A stretch of 64,000 nt of DNA from Protopterus annectens (GCF_019279795.1 NC_056732.1:179059191-179123190), one strand, 5' to 3'; numbered from the stretch's first letter, positions 50,866 to 63,894 are shown. Translations and numbers: made by a program. The notes: generated from the letters alone by a model not told the origin.

Positions 50866-53690
50866 AGACCACAAATGCATTTCCCTTCAATGAGTATATA
50901 TCACAGAACCACAAAAAAAAAGGGACCTTGAACTTATTCTAGCCTAAACCTCATCTTTTCACAAACATAAGATCGAACTAGAGAAAAGAATTTTAGAATT
51001 ATAATTATAATTCTCGTCTCCGAATTGTGAGAATTACTACCTCTAAATGTAATGCCAAATGGTTACCTGTCACCTTTAGAGTATCCTTGCTTTTAAACTT
51101 TCTAGTAACAATTACTCTCTCCCTCACCCGGAGTCTTCAAGAAGCAAGACACTAGGATTCCATACAGCTGCTCATATCACCTTTCAAATTCTCCACTAGT
51201 GAAAAAGCATTTTCCAAGACAGCTCTGGTTTCTTGGCACTACCTTCCACCGGAAATAAATACTATAATTTTTTTAAACATTTATTAAACTCTTCATCTAA
51301 ATGTTCCACTTTAGAGACAATGGGTAAAACAATCACCACTACAAATATAATTCCTAGAGTACTACAACCCTGTACCGTTGCTTCATCACAAATCACTTCC
51401 TTACTACCTAAGTAATAAACACTGATATGTATAACTATAGTACTACTAAGGTGCAAGCAAAGGTACTTTACTGTCAAAATTCATACAACTCATGTTTGCC
51501 GACCCATTTTACATTCACCATTATTATATGCTACATTATTACCTTTAATTGTCAACTAACGCTCCAACATGATCATATCTCAAAATGTCCTGTCTCTTGG
51601 CCTAGGCCATATCGCTCAACTGCTCCACACCTGTTGGAGTACTCCAATTTTACCCAAGAGTACATCTGCAACTCCATCACGCTTTGGCTTGAGATGGCTC
51701 CAACTTCTGTTCTTTCAGTGGCTGGATTGTACAGTCAATAAATGAAGGACTTCCAGAAGCTCAGCAGACTCAAAGGTATCAGTAGTGGATGCAGATGCAG
51801 ATAATGTTCATCACAATTTTCAAAATGAAAAGGCTATTATGTGATGTGGAGGGTGATCTGTACCAGGATGTAATCTTTTCTTTTCCTTTAATGAAGATCA
51901 AAATGAAGTACATAAATTCAACAAGCAGGAAGTTGTGAAGAGTAAAAATGTCTTTTGCACTGTACTGAGTGCAAACAAAAGGCTATCTTCTCAGCTGTCC
52001 CTAATTTTGCCTCATACTTTTTGTTCTTTTCTTTTTAATACTCTGTGCGTCACTCTTTCTACTTATTTAGTTGTGGGCAGAGAGAGGTGATTTTTCCAGA
52101 ATGTGTGTGTGTGTGTATGTAGGCAGATGGTATAATTTTCAGAAGTCTATAATTCTGCCTCATAACTGTGGTCTGTCCCTTGTAAAAATTTCTCCCAAAT
52201 TGTTGTAGATTGCCGTTGCTAAATAATGACAGATTTGAGTGTCAAGACTAAATCCTTCAGAAAATATTTGCCAATGCAAAAAGTGTTAGTTTAAAGACTT
52301 AACTAGCAAACTAAATAAATAAAACAACCAATAAATAATGGACAAATGACTTACTAAAGAGATGATCATTTTTAATTTTTTTAATTTTGTAAGTTACTTT
52401 TTTGTCTTCTTTAACCTTTTTTCTAACATTCTGGGAAGTACACAAATTAAATATTTAAAACCCGTCCCGATTTTAGGTCACTGTCCCAGACTCCTGAACT
52501 AAGAGGATGACAGAGCTGTGAGTGATTGGGTTTATAGTATACACTTCTGAAAGCATCAAACTGAAGTAACATTTCTGAGTCATTATTTACTTACTCATTC
52601 GATTGCAAGTAGATGTCTGAGGTGACACAGTCATAAAAGCGGCTGTAACTGAACTATAACCAACAGAAATTTTTAGCAATACCACAAGGCCTAGCTAGAA
52701 GCACACAGCCAGGCTATTTTTTCCTCTGTGTTGGGTATCTCAAATGGATGGATCAAAAGGAATATACAGACTTATCCCCAATTTTCCTAACCTGTCAGGA
52801 GTAGGTGGTCTAAAGGGACTCTGTAATAACCGCCAAGGGAAAACCATTCATTCTTGCACCAGAGAAAGCACCTAACCGATGCATGATGCAAACATAAAAT
52901 TACCAGGATAAATGCCAAAAGTAGCAAGGATGAAGTTATAGAACGAAATCCAAGTCAGCTGGGAAGCAAGCTTGTTCAAGAAACTTGCAAATAAAAGGTG
53001 CAAAATGTCACACACACAAAAGCTGACTGCCCAGGCGGCAAAAAGGAGACAGTTCAGACCAGTTAATTAAATTACCACATCATAGAAGATGTATTTATAA
53101 CTCAGTCTCCTATTAATAAATTTTGCATACTATTACTTTATGCCACAGATCGTGTATTTGTTGCTAGCAACATTGTGCATTTGAATTTAACTTGTTTGGC
53201 AAGAAAGGGAACGATGAATATAGGCAGACAGCACATACATTTTAGTCGGCTCTGTGAAATTATTAGCTCTGTTAGCCCAATACTGAAAAAGGCAGCAATA
53301 TTATTATTCATAAACTAGCAGAATTATTCTAAGAACTAAACCAACAGGGGAATACAGAAAATAGATTTTGCCAATAGGAACGGATGCAAGAAGGGGTCTA
53401 GAAAATAAGCAAGAAGGAGCTGGACTTTACTGGAGAAACTGGCAAAAGGAAATGAGGTACTGGGAGCACGTAACTAGAGAGGGAAGGGTAACTAGAGAGG
53501 GAAGGGTAACAGAGTGACACAATGCCAAGAAACAGTTTGGACTGAAGGTTAGAGACTGCCTTCCCTACTGGGGACTGACAGAGTATAGGCAAAGTCAAAT
53601 CTAGAACAGAAGCTGCTGTTAAAAAAGGATAATTAGTAGGGCATATGAAACACTGCACCATAACCATAAGAATCAATTAGTGGAGATTAC
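50866..53690. other. No recognised gene
   Basis: No coding or structural motif recognised, except weak similarity of 52190-52480 to the dispersed repeat at 5160-5440 (AAATAATGACA, TTTGAGTCTAAGACT/TTTGAGTGTCAAGACT, TCCTTCA, GCTAATGCAAA/GCCAATGCAAA). A 20-bp tandem duplication (ACTAGAGAGGGAAGGGTA) lies near 53472-53507. Confidence 0.45.
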
Positions 53691-53899
53691 AAAAAGATTG
53701 GGAAGAGAAACTGGAAAGGCAATTTATACAGGAACAAAGGGAAAACATCTGTACTGCTCCCGAGTATGCAAATCCAGTAGAATTTAAGATTCTTGTTGGA
53801 ATTATTTGCATGGGTATTTTCATAACCCCAAAGAGACTTCAGAGAATTTTCCCTCGGGCAGATAGCAAGTAATGGAGGTGTGATGGAAAAGAAGTAACT

Positions 53900-54590
53900 G
53901 GGAATATGTTTTAGGAGTGTAACCAGCTGACAGATTTCAAAAATTCTTTAAATAGCTTTAAATAGATATTCAGATGAGGTGATAAAGCTGAAAAAAAAAT
54001 AAGACGTAGAAATGAAGAAAAAGGCTGGCTGAATATCACACTGTTCAGGAAGAGATGTTTCATAAAACAACTGAATTAGATGACAGAGCCCATTGGGAAA
54101 ACCAGACATTTTCAGCTACACCAGAGAAGCTGGAAGGAACAGACTGCATTACTTTTATGAAAGTAAAAAAAAAAAAAAAAAAACCTGGACTGGTATTCCA
54201 CAGCAGAAGTAGTTAGTTGAAAGGGCACACTCTTGTGTATGGTCCAAACCTGGCTATGAGAAAGCAATTTAGATGTTTAATAGTAAAGATCCGATCCCAT
54301 TGGCAAAAGGAGTTGATTTTGACAAAACATTGTCAGAAAAATAAATACTAAAAGTTGGAGACAGCAGAGTGCTTGTGGAGAATGATTACTCATTGTATGC
54401 CAGGCAGAAGAGTAAATTCATTCCACTATCCAAGGAATGTCAAAACGCAGTTGTGAGACTCAAACTACTGTATCCAAACTGTCTTCAAGGTATTCTTTCC
54501 TTGAGGGACAAAAATATTTTTTTGATGAAGTACATGCTAAGGAGGAAATGCAAGTTTGTCTGACAAAAAGTGAGATGTGAAACAGAAGGA
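53900..54590 (+). pseudogene. L1-type ORF1 (second LINE), decayed
   Basis: Plus-strand text contains a piece like LDRAHR-GKP (near 54080), then CLIVKIRSHWQKELIL (54270), LKVGDSRVLVENDYSLYARQ (54350) and KFIPLSKECQNAVVRLKLLYPNCLQ (54420), matching the RRM and C-terminal domains of L1 ORF1p. An A20 run near 54165 and several frameshifts interrupt it. Confidence 0.6.
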
Positions 54591-55949
54591 TATTCCGCTT
54601 CTTGTTCTTCTGGTAAAGGCCACAGAGAGAGTGTACATGTGGAACCTTTTCCACAGTTTCAATGGAAAAAGTTGGAGAGAAGGAAGGCAACATGAGAGCT
54701 CACAAGAAGAATCGAGAACATGTTAGAAATGAAGCAGAGACAGGATTTGGGAGATGGAGATGAACATTAATAAAACGAGTAAATGTGGAATTACAATGCA
54801 ATAAATGTACTTGTGAAATATGACACACGAAGAAACTCTGGAAATATTGGACTTTTTCAGAATTTGTTGGACTTGTGGGGAACTCTAAAGTATATGCCCT
54901 AATTCATGTCATTAATGTTTGGAAAAATGCTTTGGGGAGGGAAAGAGAGGGAAGAAGGTCAACTCTATGTACAGAGAACATTTTTTCTTACTAGTACTAT
55001 TTTGTGGTGTACGGCTTTCTTTGCATGCTATAAAGTAAACTTTTCTCAGTTATTTTAAGTGTAATGGGGATTGTAAATGGGCACTGCTGTTCTTTTTTTT
55101 CCCCTCCTTTCTCCCTTTTCTCTTTCTTCTTGTTCAGTTTTAAGAAATGTTGGCATTGCAGTGTAAACAAAAATAGTCTGGTTAAAAGAGCACGACAAAA
55201 GAAAAAAAATAATGTGCTTTTTCTCATTCTTGCATGGGGGAATGACTGGATTAAGGAACCCAGACTGATTTAATAACAAGTTTTAAAAGAAAGCAAGTAA
55301 ATGAAAGAGAATATTGAATATTATGAAGCTTTTTTCCTAGCAAATGAAAGTATGCTTAGTAGCATTTCTGTACCTAGCCCTTAGGTCTCCACAAAAACAA
55401 TATGATAAAAAGAAATGTGCTGTCTGGTTCTCATGTCTCCATGGAGATATTCTGCTAAAAAAAGAGAAACTGGCTAGAAGATAATGTTCTCTGAAAGTAC
55501 TTGGAGGTTTTCCCAGCTGGGAGAGCTTTAAAGGTAAGACAAAGCCAGTTAGCACTTAGTAGAAACAGAGGCTGCAGCATGCAACTTAGCATGGATAACC
55601 TTTCTTTTAGGTTAACTCAACTCTAAGTGTGGCTGTCAGTTTGGAGATTTTGTTCCAGTAGGAGGGTAAAACTTCAATATTTCAAGTAGTAGTATTAAGA
55701 GGTTTTAGTTGGATATTAGGGTTTGCTTGTTTTTTGTGTGTTTTTTTTTCATGGCTTTCAATAAAACATTTTTTTTTGTAAGATGTGACATAGGCTCAAT
55801 TAGTTATGACAAGAAACAACTACATAAAAGTTCAACTTCCCAAAAAGTGCATGAATGTAACACAAAAGCTGGAACTAGACATTTAACAAAAAAGGTGCTA
55901 TACATAAAAAGTGGGGATAACTTTTTAATACAATGATGCTTTATGCAAG

Positions 55950-58210
55950 GTCTTTAAAATGTCAACGGTCTCAGATGTATACAAAAAATAAAGAATAGTG
56001 AACTGTATTAAAAATGCGGAGTGCAAATAGCTATGTTACAGGAGATGCACTTGGAAAGAACTGAACGTGTGAACATGATAAAGAATGGTTTTCAGGATGG
56101 ATATTAAGCAGAATATCTGGGACAAAGGAAAAGAGAAGTACTTATAATTGCAAGAGGAGCTCCAATGGTGACAGAAAACTATAACAAATATAAAAATGGC
56201 AGATTTTTAGTGCTAAGGGGCTACTGGCAATGAAAAAAAATTACATTGGTATGTATTTATATGACACCTAAAAGTGCTATAATGGAGTTAATTCTGGGAG
56301 AAATAATCAGTTTTCAGCAATGAATATTACTTGTAGGTGGGGACTTGAATTTGATTTGCAGCAGTGAAGATATGTCTGGAGGGCCCAAAAGGGAAAGTAT
56401 AAAAGGAGAGTAGATTTTTGAAAAAAATTATGAAAATATTTGGCATGAAAGATGTGAATTCAGTAATAGGAATTCTGAATAAATCTACAGATTATTCCCA
56501 AAGATATAAAAACAGGGCCAGGCTAGACAGAATTTACATTTCACAGGATCATGTGTATTTAACTAAAGGTCATGATATGCACCCAATAATTATTTCAGAT
56601 CATGCACCAATAACAACAAAAATAAAAACACAGGGTAATGAAATAAAAAATGAGACACTGGTGATTTCCCACCTATCTGCTGAAGAGAGATGAATTTAAG
56701 GAATAGGCAGTGGAGATTATTCAGGAGCTATGTGAAACAATAGAAATTTCTTCTGAAAATATAGCTAGAGAGTAGGACAAAATTAAGGTGGATTGACAAA
56801 TGTTAAAAGTATTGCCGAATAAGGGAAATCTCACAGAACAAGATCAACTGCAGAATGCTTAGCAGGAAAATAAAGCATTACCCCGATAATATGCACAAGT
56901 TTAGAAAGATCGCTGTTAAGCAACTGTTTTTTGACAGTACCACTAGAGCACAAAAAACTTTTAGCACAACGACTCAAGCAACAGACAGTAGAAAGGGCTG
57001 TCGCCAACCTTAGGGAGCCTATAACAAAGAAGGTAACAAGAGATTCTATAAAAGGTATTTAGAAATATTTCAGAAATTCTAAGTCTGTATAAAACAGAGA
57101 AATATGGAAATCAAAGAAAAGATACAAATGAAAATGTTTATGGAAGAATTAAATATGCCAAGGTCAGAGGTAGATGGGGCCAAATTACCAACTGTTAGGA
57201 TTGGAGGAGACAAGATAAAAAACTGTGAATGTATAACCAATCTACAGGAAAGTCCCCAGGAACATATGGTATTCCTGTGGAAGTTTGGAAGCTAGAAGGG
57301 AAAAAAAACTGAAAGATCTTGAAGGTTTTAACAGTATTTTAAGAGGAGGAGAAATACCAACATCCTGGAAGAAAGCAGCAGTAGCTGTAATACCTAAATA
57401 GAGTAATGAACAATTGGACCCATCTTCAGACAGGCCCAATAAAATGTTCATGTCTACAATGGCTAAAAGAATGACAAAAGTAATGCTAAACTTGACAGAC
57501 ATGGATCAATGTGACTTTGTGGACAGGAGGCAAACATTTGACACCATTAACAGAACATTGATGATCCAAGCGAAAATTTAAAGTGGGTAGGGTCCTTTTT
57601 GATAATTTCTGCTTGGGGAGAGGAACCAGGCAGTCAAGTCAAGAAAAGATAGCTCTATTTGCAGATGGTATTTTATACCTGACAAAACCAGAAAGACATT
57701 ACAATGTTGTGGAACATTTTGAGACAATTTCATATATTTTCGGGATAAAAAATTAACGAAGCTAAAACAAAGACAATAGCAGTAAACTATGTACATACAC
57801 AAAAATTGGTTTAGCAATATCCTTATTTATGGGGACACGATAAAATGAAGTATTTAGAAGTGTGAACTAAAGATGATTCTGGTGTGGCAGCTAAGGATAT
57901 GTAAGAAGAGACTAAATAAAACTGAGAAAAATGGAAGCTTTGTTATATAGATAGTGTGATACAAGCAGTCGAAATGTTTTTAGTCCCTTTAGTTTTATAC
58001 ACAGGTCAGGCACATTTTTATCAACCAGAGAAATTGTGGATCGCAGTTAATAAAGAGCTGAAGGGAATTTATCTGGAAGGGAAAGACAGCAAGAGTCAAG
58101 GTGGATAAGCGGATTCTTCCAGTAGAACAGGCAGACTGGGATTACCCAATTTGAATGGGTATTTCAGAGCTACACTGTTAAGGCTCCAATACACACAGTA
58201 AGCAGAAAAC
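55950..58210 (+). pseudogene. L1-type ORF2 (second LINE), decayed and internally deleted
   Basis: Endonuclease start NVNGL near 55962, then AMLQEMHLERTERV, LVGGDLNLICSS and PIIISDHAPIT. RT: a KAPGP-like block is degenerate (about 57250), then EIPTSWKKAAVAVIP, MTKVML, DFVDRRQTFDTINRTL; motif A and most of motif B are deleted, so GTRQ is followed almost directly by LFADGILYLTKPE (FADD changed to FADG). C-terminus: IYLEGKDS and GLPNLNGYFRATLLRLQYTQ. It ends where DIRS copy 3 begins. 54591-55949 between ORF1 and ORF2 has no recognised motif. Confidence 0.68.
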
Positions 58211-58253
58211 TTTTAGTTATGTACTCACCATAACTTCAGATGTTTGGGATCCA

Positions 58254-58402
58254 TCTCGCCTACATTCTGACTGATGGGTTCGGAGCCGATCCCTCGGCTC
58301 TGACTCGGCACGCTTATGCCAAAGAGCGAAGTCTCTTATTGGCTGAGCTTACTATATCCCATGATGCACCACTACCAGTCCCCCAGATCTAGTTTGTCCG
58401 CA
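58254..58402. repeat. 3' inverted terminal repeat, DIRS copy 3
   Basis: Matches 7807-7955 of copy 2 (TCTCGCCTACATTCTG, GGCACGCTTATGCC, CCCCCAGATCTAG), including the hairpin at 58282-58301 with one terminal mismatch. The TA of CTGTACTG is missing here and also in this copy's internal complementary region, showing the two were copied from each other. Confidence 0.9.
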
Positions 58403-58525
58403 TACATGCACACATGCAAGCACTGCTTATATAACATCGTCAGAAGAAACAAGATAAAACAGTAGAACTCAAAACCGTTCAATCTCTTCTGATCTCCAAG
58501 GCCGGGGGAAGGAGGGTGGGTATTA

Positions 58526-58622
58526 GGAATGGCGAGATGGATCCCAAACATCTGAAGTTATGGTGAGTACATAACTAAAAGATGTTATGTGATCCTATCT
58601 CGCCTACATTCTGACTGATGGG
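58526..58622. repeat. Internal complementary region, DIRS copy 3
   Basis: 58526-58580 is the reverse complement of the left terminus, and 58581-58622 corresponds to the right terminus (GATGTTATGTGATCC through CTGACTGATGG). The junction TAAAA/GATG is identical to copy 2. Confidence 0.9.
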
Positions 58623-58654
58623 ACAGCGTCCCTAGCACCCGAATCCTGGGTGGC

Positions 58655-59608
58655 TCACTGGAAAACACTCCTGAGTACCGTGGAACCAAATGATGCTCGC
58701 CCTTTAGATGCCACATCCAATTTATAGTGGGAAATGAAAGTGTGCGGATTGGACCAAGTAGCCGCAGCACAAATCTCAGAAATAGCGAGCTTAGAATGAA
58801 AAGCTATAGAAGTAGCCATCGCTCTGGTAGAGTGAGCTTTGATAGATGTTGTAAGTTGCTTATTCGTAGAGGAATAAGCCTGAGTTATACAATCTCTAAT
58901 CCATTTGGAGATAGTAGCTTTTGTGATGGTTTTACCCAATTTATTGTCTGAGAAGGACACAAACAACTGGTCTGATTTACGAATTTGCTGATTCCTGTCT
59001 AGATAGAAGCGCAATTGCCTGTGAACATCCAATTTATGGAGAGTGTATTCTGCTTCATTGGAGAATTTTGGAAAGAAAACTGGAAGCTCTAGAGATTGTT
59101 GGAGACAGAGATTAGAACAGACCTTTGGGACAAAAGATGGATTAGGCCTAAGTGATACTCTATCCTTGTGAAAAATCAAGTACGGAGGTTTGATAGATAG
59201 GGCTTGAATCTCTGAAACCCTTCTTGCAGAGGTAATTGCAACTAAGAAGGCAGTTTTCCAAGACAGATATTTTAACTCACATGTAGCAGCCGGTTCGAAA
59301 GGGGAAGATGTTAATGCACGAAGCACCAAATCAAGATCCCACGGAGGCGCAGGATGAAAAACTGGGGGTCTTAACAGCCCCACACCTTTAATGAAAGTTT
59401 TGCATAATCTGCTGCTCATCAACGGAGGATCCATGGACTCGTGAAATTTAGAGATAGCCGCTAGTTGGACTTTAATAGTAGAGACAGAAGATCCTTGATT
59501 AAACAGGGATGTTAAGAATTTCAAAACCTCTGGGATTGGAGCAGTGATAGGGTCTAAGCCCCTGAGTTGAGCCCAGATAGCAAACCTCTTCCACTTACTG
59601 AGGTACAA
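58655..59608 (-). CDS. DIRS copy 3 tyrosine recombinase domain, intact
   Basis: A 317-codon open frame with the complete tyrosine-recombinase catalytic set. Arg in ITSARRVSEIQ (residues 129-130), H259-x-x-R262 in KAHSTRAMATS, W285 in TWSNPHTF and the nucleophile Y295 in ISHYKLD. An N-terminal core-binding domain (SKWKRFAIWAQLRGLDP, STIKVQLAAISKFHES) precedes it. The enzyme would integrate circular DIRS DNA without a target duplication. The frame's first codon is TTG within conserved text, not a start, so translation must enter from upstream; one missing base near 59640 cuts it from the -1 frame that overlaps RT. It ends 33 bp before the internal complementary region. Confidence 0.9.
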   Translation of the reverse strand: MYLSKWKRFAIWAQLRGLDPITAPIPEVLKFLTSLFNQGSSVSTIKVQLAAISKFHESMDPPLMSSRLCKTFIKGVGLLRPPVFHPAPPWDLDLVLRALTSSPFEPAATCELKYLSWKTAFLVAITSARRVSEIQALSIKPPYLIFHKDRVSLRPNPSFVPKVCSNLCLQQSLELPVFFPKFSNEAEYTLHKLDVHRQLRFYLDRNQQIRKSDQLFVSFSDNKLGKTITKATISKWIRDCITQAYSSTNKQLTTSIKAHSTRAMATSIAFHSKLAISEICAAATWSNPHTFISHYKLDVASKGRASFGSTVLRSVFQ

Positions 59609-61295
59609 TTTCTTAGTGGTGGGTTTGTCGGCGAAGATAAAATGTGAATAACTTCCGGGTCTAATGTGTGATTTCTGACTAAAGTCGGAAGTGGAGGAGC
59701 CAAGCTGTCAACTTCAAGGTGTGAAGGGACTGGTGTTGTCGTCCCGACTGATGAATTAGCAGATCCGGAGTTAGATCTAAAGTCCAAGGATCGTCCACCG
59801 CATGTTTCTTCAGGTAGGGAAACCATACCTGACGAGGCCAGTGCGGAGCAATTAGTATCATTGTGGACCCCGATTGAGAAGCTTTCTGAATGACTTTGGG
59901 GAGAAGTGGAATCGGAGGAAAGGCATAAAGTAGCCCTGTTGGCCAAGGTTGTGCTAGAGCATCCATAGCTGCTTCCCCCTGATGTGGAGTCAAGGAGAAG
60001 AACCTTTTGCACTTTGCGTTTTGTGGTGTTGCAAACAGGTCGCAGCACAGCGTCCCCCATCTTCTGAAAACCTGAGCTGCTACTGTTTCGTTCAGGGACC
60101 ACTCGTGAGGAGAGAGAATTGTCCTGCTTAATCTGTCTGCCAATATATTGGATTTCCCCGGAATGTGGGTCGCTACCAAGAAACGGCTGGTAGCTACAGC
60201 CCATTCCCACACCCTCATGGCCTCTCTGCAAAGGGGGTAAGATCTGGTCCCTCCTTGTTTGTTTAGATACCAGACCACCGACATGTTGTCTGTGTGGATA
60301 GCGATAATGCCCTGAGGGAGAAACTTGTGCAAGGCCTGTAGGGACAGAAGTAAAGCCCTCATCTCCAATACGTTGATGTGGAGAAAGGTTTCGTCTGGAA
60401 GCCAGGAACCCTGAACTAACCTGCCCAGACAATGCCCCCCCCCCACCCTGTCTGGGAGGCATCCGTCGTCAGGGTGACCACTGGAGGGGGAATAGCAAAA
60501 GGACTTCCCTGATTCAGATTGGATGTCTGAAGCCACCAGCGAAGGTCCCGTTTGCACGTTTCTGTAATCAAAATGGGGTGATTGAGGGGAAGATCCTGAA
60601 AGGACCATTGAGTCGATAATAGCCACTGAAGAATCCTCATGTGCAATCTTGCCAGAGGAACTAGAAGAACCGTGGCAGACATCAAACCTAAAAGTTGCAG
60701 GACCATCCTGGCTGGGGCCTTGGATCTTGAAAGCAGGGCTTGAACTTGGCCTTGTAAAGTTTGGATCCTTTCGGTAGGAAGAAAAACGTGCATCAATTTT
60801 GAGTCTATCTCTGCTCCTATGAACCTTATGCGCTGAGAGGGCAGCAAGACAGACTTTGACCAATTGAATGTAATTCCTAGGGTAGCATCCAGGGAAAAGG
60901 TGGCTTTGAGGTTGTCCATTAGTAGATGACTGGTGGTGGCAGTCAGGAGCCAGTCGTCCAGATAGGGAAACACTTGGAATCCAAGACTCCTCAGGTGAGC
61001 AGTTACTACTGCCAAGCACTTGGTGAACACCCTGGGGGCTGTGGTGAGACCAAAGGGCAGAGCACAAAATTGGAAATGACTGTCTCCCAGGCTGAAGCGC
61101 AGATACTTCCTGGACGCCCAATGTATCGGTATGTGATAATAGGCGTCCTTGAGATCTATGGAGCACATCCAAACATCCTTCTCCAATAATGGGAGAATGG
61201 ATTGTAACGTGACCATTCGGAATTTGGATTTCGTGACGGATTGGTTTAGTCTGCTGAGATCCAATATTGGTCTCAGGTCCCCTGTCTTTTGGCAC
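59554..61295 (-). other. Alternative frame overlapping DIRS copy 3 RT/RNase H
   Basis: Open in the -1 frame relative to RT, in two pieces joined at the C8 run near 60437 (61295 to about 60440, then 60462 to 59554). Together about 570 codons align with the 632-codon frame of copy 2 (EGCLDVLHRSQG, ALWSHHSPQGVHQ, HTLDPEVIHILSS). An upstream piece at 61295-61543 carries the homologous ATG (MGVSDY). The same single indel breaks both this frame and RT, so the double reading was open before it. Confidence 0.55.
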
Positions 61296-61809
61296 TAAAA
61301 GAACCTTGAGTAATTTCCGGATCCGATCTGGTCTGTGGGGACCGGTTGGATGACTCCTTTTCTAGCAGCTTTAACGCTTCTACGGCTGCAATTTCCCTTT
61401 GACTGGGTGGTGGGTCCGGGATTTTTTTGGACGGTGGGGGTGAGTGTGTGAAGGGAATGGTGTAACCTCCGGCAATAATCCGAAACACCCATCTGTCCTG
61501 AGTGATTGACTCCCAGGCTTTTAGGTGCTTGGCAAAACGGCACCCGACTGGCTCCGGAGCAGCACAGCCGGGCAATCCCTCATGAAGTGTGGGAGGCTGA
61601 AGAGCCACGAAAGGGCTCGCGGTCTCCAGAATTGCGGGGCCCTCTGCCACCTCTGGGATGGCGTCTCCCAGAAAAATTTCCCCGTCCTCTGCCTCTGGAA
61701 GGGGAATCTTCCTGCTGTTGATGGAAAAACTTACGTGATTTGCGGAACCACATCTTCCCCCCTCCTTTAGCCTTGGGATAAGGCTGAAAGGGAGTGGAAT
61801 AACATGCAC
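59679..61809 (-). pseudogene. DIRS copy 3 RT, RNase H and methyltransferase-like ORF, frameshifted
   Basis: RT frame 61264-60416: motif A CSIDLKDAYYHI, LPFGLTTAPRVF, motif C FPYLDDWLL, then the RNase H start LTTDASQTGWGG. A C8 run near 60437 shifts the frame; RNase H continues as INVLEMRALLL, HTDNMSVVWYLN and SNILADRLSR, then the methyltransferase-like CDLFATPQNAKC, PTGLLYAFPP and ILIAPHWPRQVWFP to 59679. N-terminal RT text (EDGEIFLGDAIPE, AWESITQDRWVFRI) is at 61809-61400, with a further indel near 61290. All RT and RNase H catalytic residues are present in pieces. Confidence 0.87.
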
Positions 61810-63894
61810 CTACGGCAGATAAAGTTTTTTCTTCTTGTTCACAGCGGGTAAGAGTGTCTTTAACCTTAGGTCCAAACAAAGAGGACCCATCAAAGGGAGC
61901 GTCGGCGAAGGAAGACTTGAAGGCCTCCGCAAAATGACACAAACGGAGCCAGGCTTGTCTCCGTAGAGCCACGCCTGTGCCTGCCGTCTACCCGCCTTCG
62001 CCGCATATGAAATGAGCCTCATGGACGAGTTAGAAATTGAAGCAAGGATAGCCAACTGAGAGCTAACCGACTGGGCTAGCTGCTCAGGTAGGTTACCTGA
62101 GAGGGAATCTGACAGCTCTTTGACCAGATCCCTCTGAAGCCTAGTAAAATGTGCCAAATAATTCAGGGACCTTAAAGTAAAGGCAGCTGAAGTCAGGGTA
62201 CGCTTCCCGTACCGGTCCATGCTCCTAGACTCCTTATTAGGAGGATGGACGGACGTTGAAGCCTCTGCCAGGTCCTGTTGTGTAGCAGATGCCACCACCA
62301 TGGCATCTACAGCCACGCCTTTGGTCAGGAACTCCTTCTCGGGTGGGGCAGACAAAAATTTGTTAGGACGAGAAGGGACTGGTTCCACGGTATCTGGATG
62401 TTCCCACGCCCTCCGACAAACTAAATCCAGAAGCTCGTCGAAGGGCGGAGACACCCAAGAGGCGGAGGGCTGAGCCCCAAAGGCCTTGAGAAGCACTGAC
62501 TCATCAGCAGAGGGGGGTTTGGATATCCAGCCGCCTCGTTGTTTGAGGATCTCTAAGATGTCTGCAAATGAGACATCATCCGAGGATCGACTGGGACCCC
62601 TCCGCATCATCAAGATCAGTGTCCGATGTAATAGACTCGGGAGTCCACGTGCTTCCTCTTGCACGATCTCTTCCTTGGGGCTCCTCTGAAGACAACTCAA
62701 GAACCCTCAGGAGGAGGGAACCCCAATGGGGGTAACCTCAGGCCCAGGGGCTCCGCTGCCTAAGGACAGGGGAACTGCCAAAGACCCAGTCTCCACGCCC
62801 AGGGAAGGTGCCGGTAAAGCCGGAGAGATGGCCGAAGAAGACTTGGCCAAGGCACTCCTCATAGCTCTGAAAGCCGGACCCCAGAATCCTGGGAGTGTCC
62901 GTCCCCGGAGCCATGACAGCAGACAGAAGTCCCGCAGCCGAAGCACCGAGAGGGAGGCTCGGAACCGACAGCATAGGTCCCGAAACATCACCCACAGGCC
63001 CAGCCGAAGAAGTCCGTGTACCAAACTCGGACCCGAAGGCCGGGGTTGGAGTAAGGGTCGGAGCCGACCCTAAGACCTCTACCGGCTCCAACAGCACCTG
63101 CTCCGACGGAGCCGAAGCGGTCGGAGGAGGAATGGCAATGACATGGGCATGGGCTGTCGGCTCCGAAGCCAACTGGGTCGGAGCCGAAACAAATTTTTGA
63201 AAGACTGGGGACTGGAACAGTCTTTGGAGCACCCTGTCTATGTCCGAATCTGACATCCTCGATGACCTAGAGGATACTGAACGGGTTCGAGATGGCCTCT
63301 CCAACGCCCCAAGGGGCTAGGGGACCGGCTCCGAGGCGACTCGATGACTATCGGCGCAGAAGGAATACCCAAACTAGTTTCCATCGGTGCCGAGGAGGGC
63401 TTCGGCGCCGAGGAGGAAGTGTCTGAGCGGGCAACCTTCATCGGCTCCGAAACCGGTGGAGCCGATGAAGATGACCCGCCTCTCGATGCCCCAGCCATCG
63501 GCTCCGAAGCCAGAGGAGTCGAGACTGGTGGCATCGAGGCAGACCGTTCCGACCTCGGCTCCGAAGTCCTTGGAGCCGAAGGAGAGGCCTGCCTATGTCT
63601 TTTGGCGGTCGGATCCGACGGACTGGTCGGAGCCGACGCCCTTTTCTTTTTAGCAGGAGAAGGAGAGGATGCTAAAGCTTCTTCAAAGGAAGGTTTAATA
63701 ATGCCTTTCAATATGAGCTTATTTTTCCTCTCTTGGAGGACCCTTGAGGAAAAAGCGTGACACACGCTGCAGGACTCCTGCAAATGTTTTGCACCCAAAC
63801 AATAAACACAGAGAGAGTGGTCATCTGTGATAGACATTTTAAAGTTGCACTTGGTGCACTTTTTAAAGCCTGAAGGCCTAGGTACCTGAGACAT
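61580..63894 (-). pseudogene. DIRS copy 3 gag-like ORF1, frameshifted
   Basis: Starts at ATG 63894 (MSQVPRPSGFKKC). N-terminal C-X2-C-X8-H-X2-C-X2-C and H-X5-C-X2-CH, then LQERKNKLILKGIIKP and a long SEP/APS-rich stretch. The frame changes near 63240-63300 and 62700-62740, then 62700-61990 (FGAQPSASWVSPPFDELLD, NKESRSMDRYGKR, SSMRLISYAAKA). The last piece, 61972-61580, carries FDGSSLFGPKVKDTLTRCEQ and an RG-rich tail (SRGRGRGNFSGRRHPRGGRG) that overlaps the start of the RT frame. This tail shows where gag normally ends. Confidence 0.83.
63060..63640. repeat. Degenerate GGAGCCGA/TCGGCTCC repeats in DIRS copy 3 gag
   Basis: A dozen or more GGAGCCGA, TCGGCTCCGAA and TCGGAGCCGA words in 580 bases, coding for SEP/APS-type units, as in copies 1 and 2. 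63895-64000 is the DIRS 5' leader, with no further feature. Confidence 0.82.
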
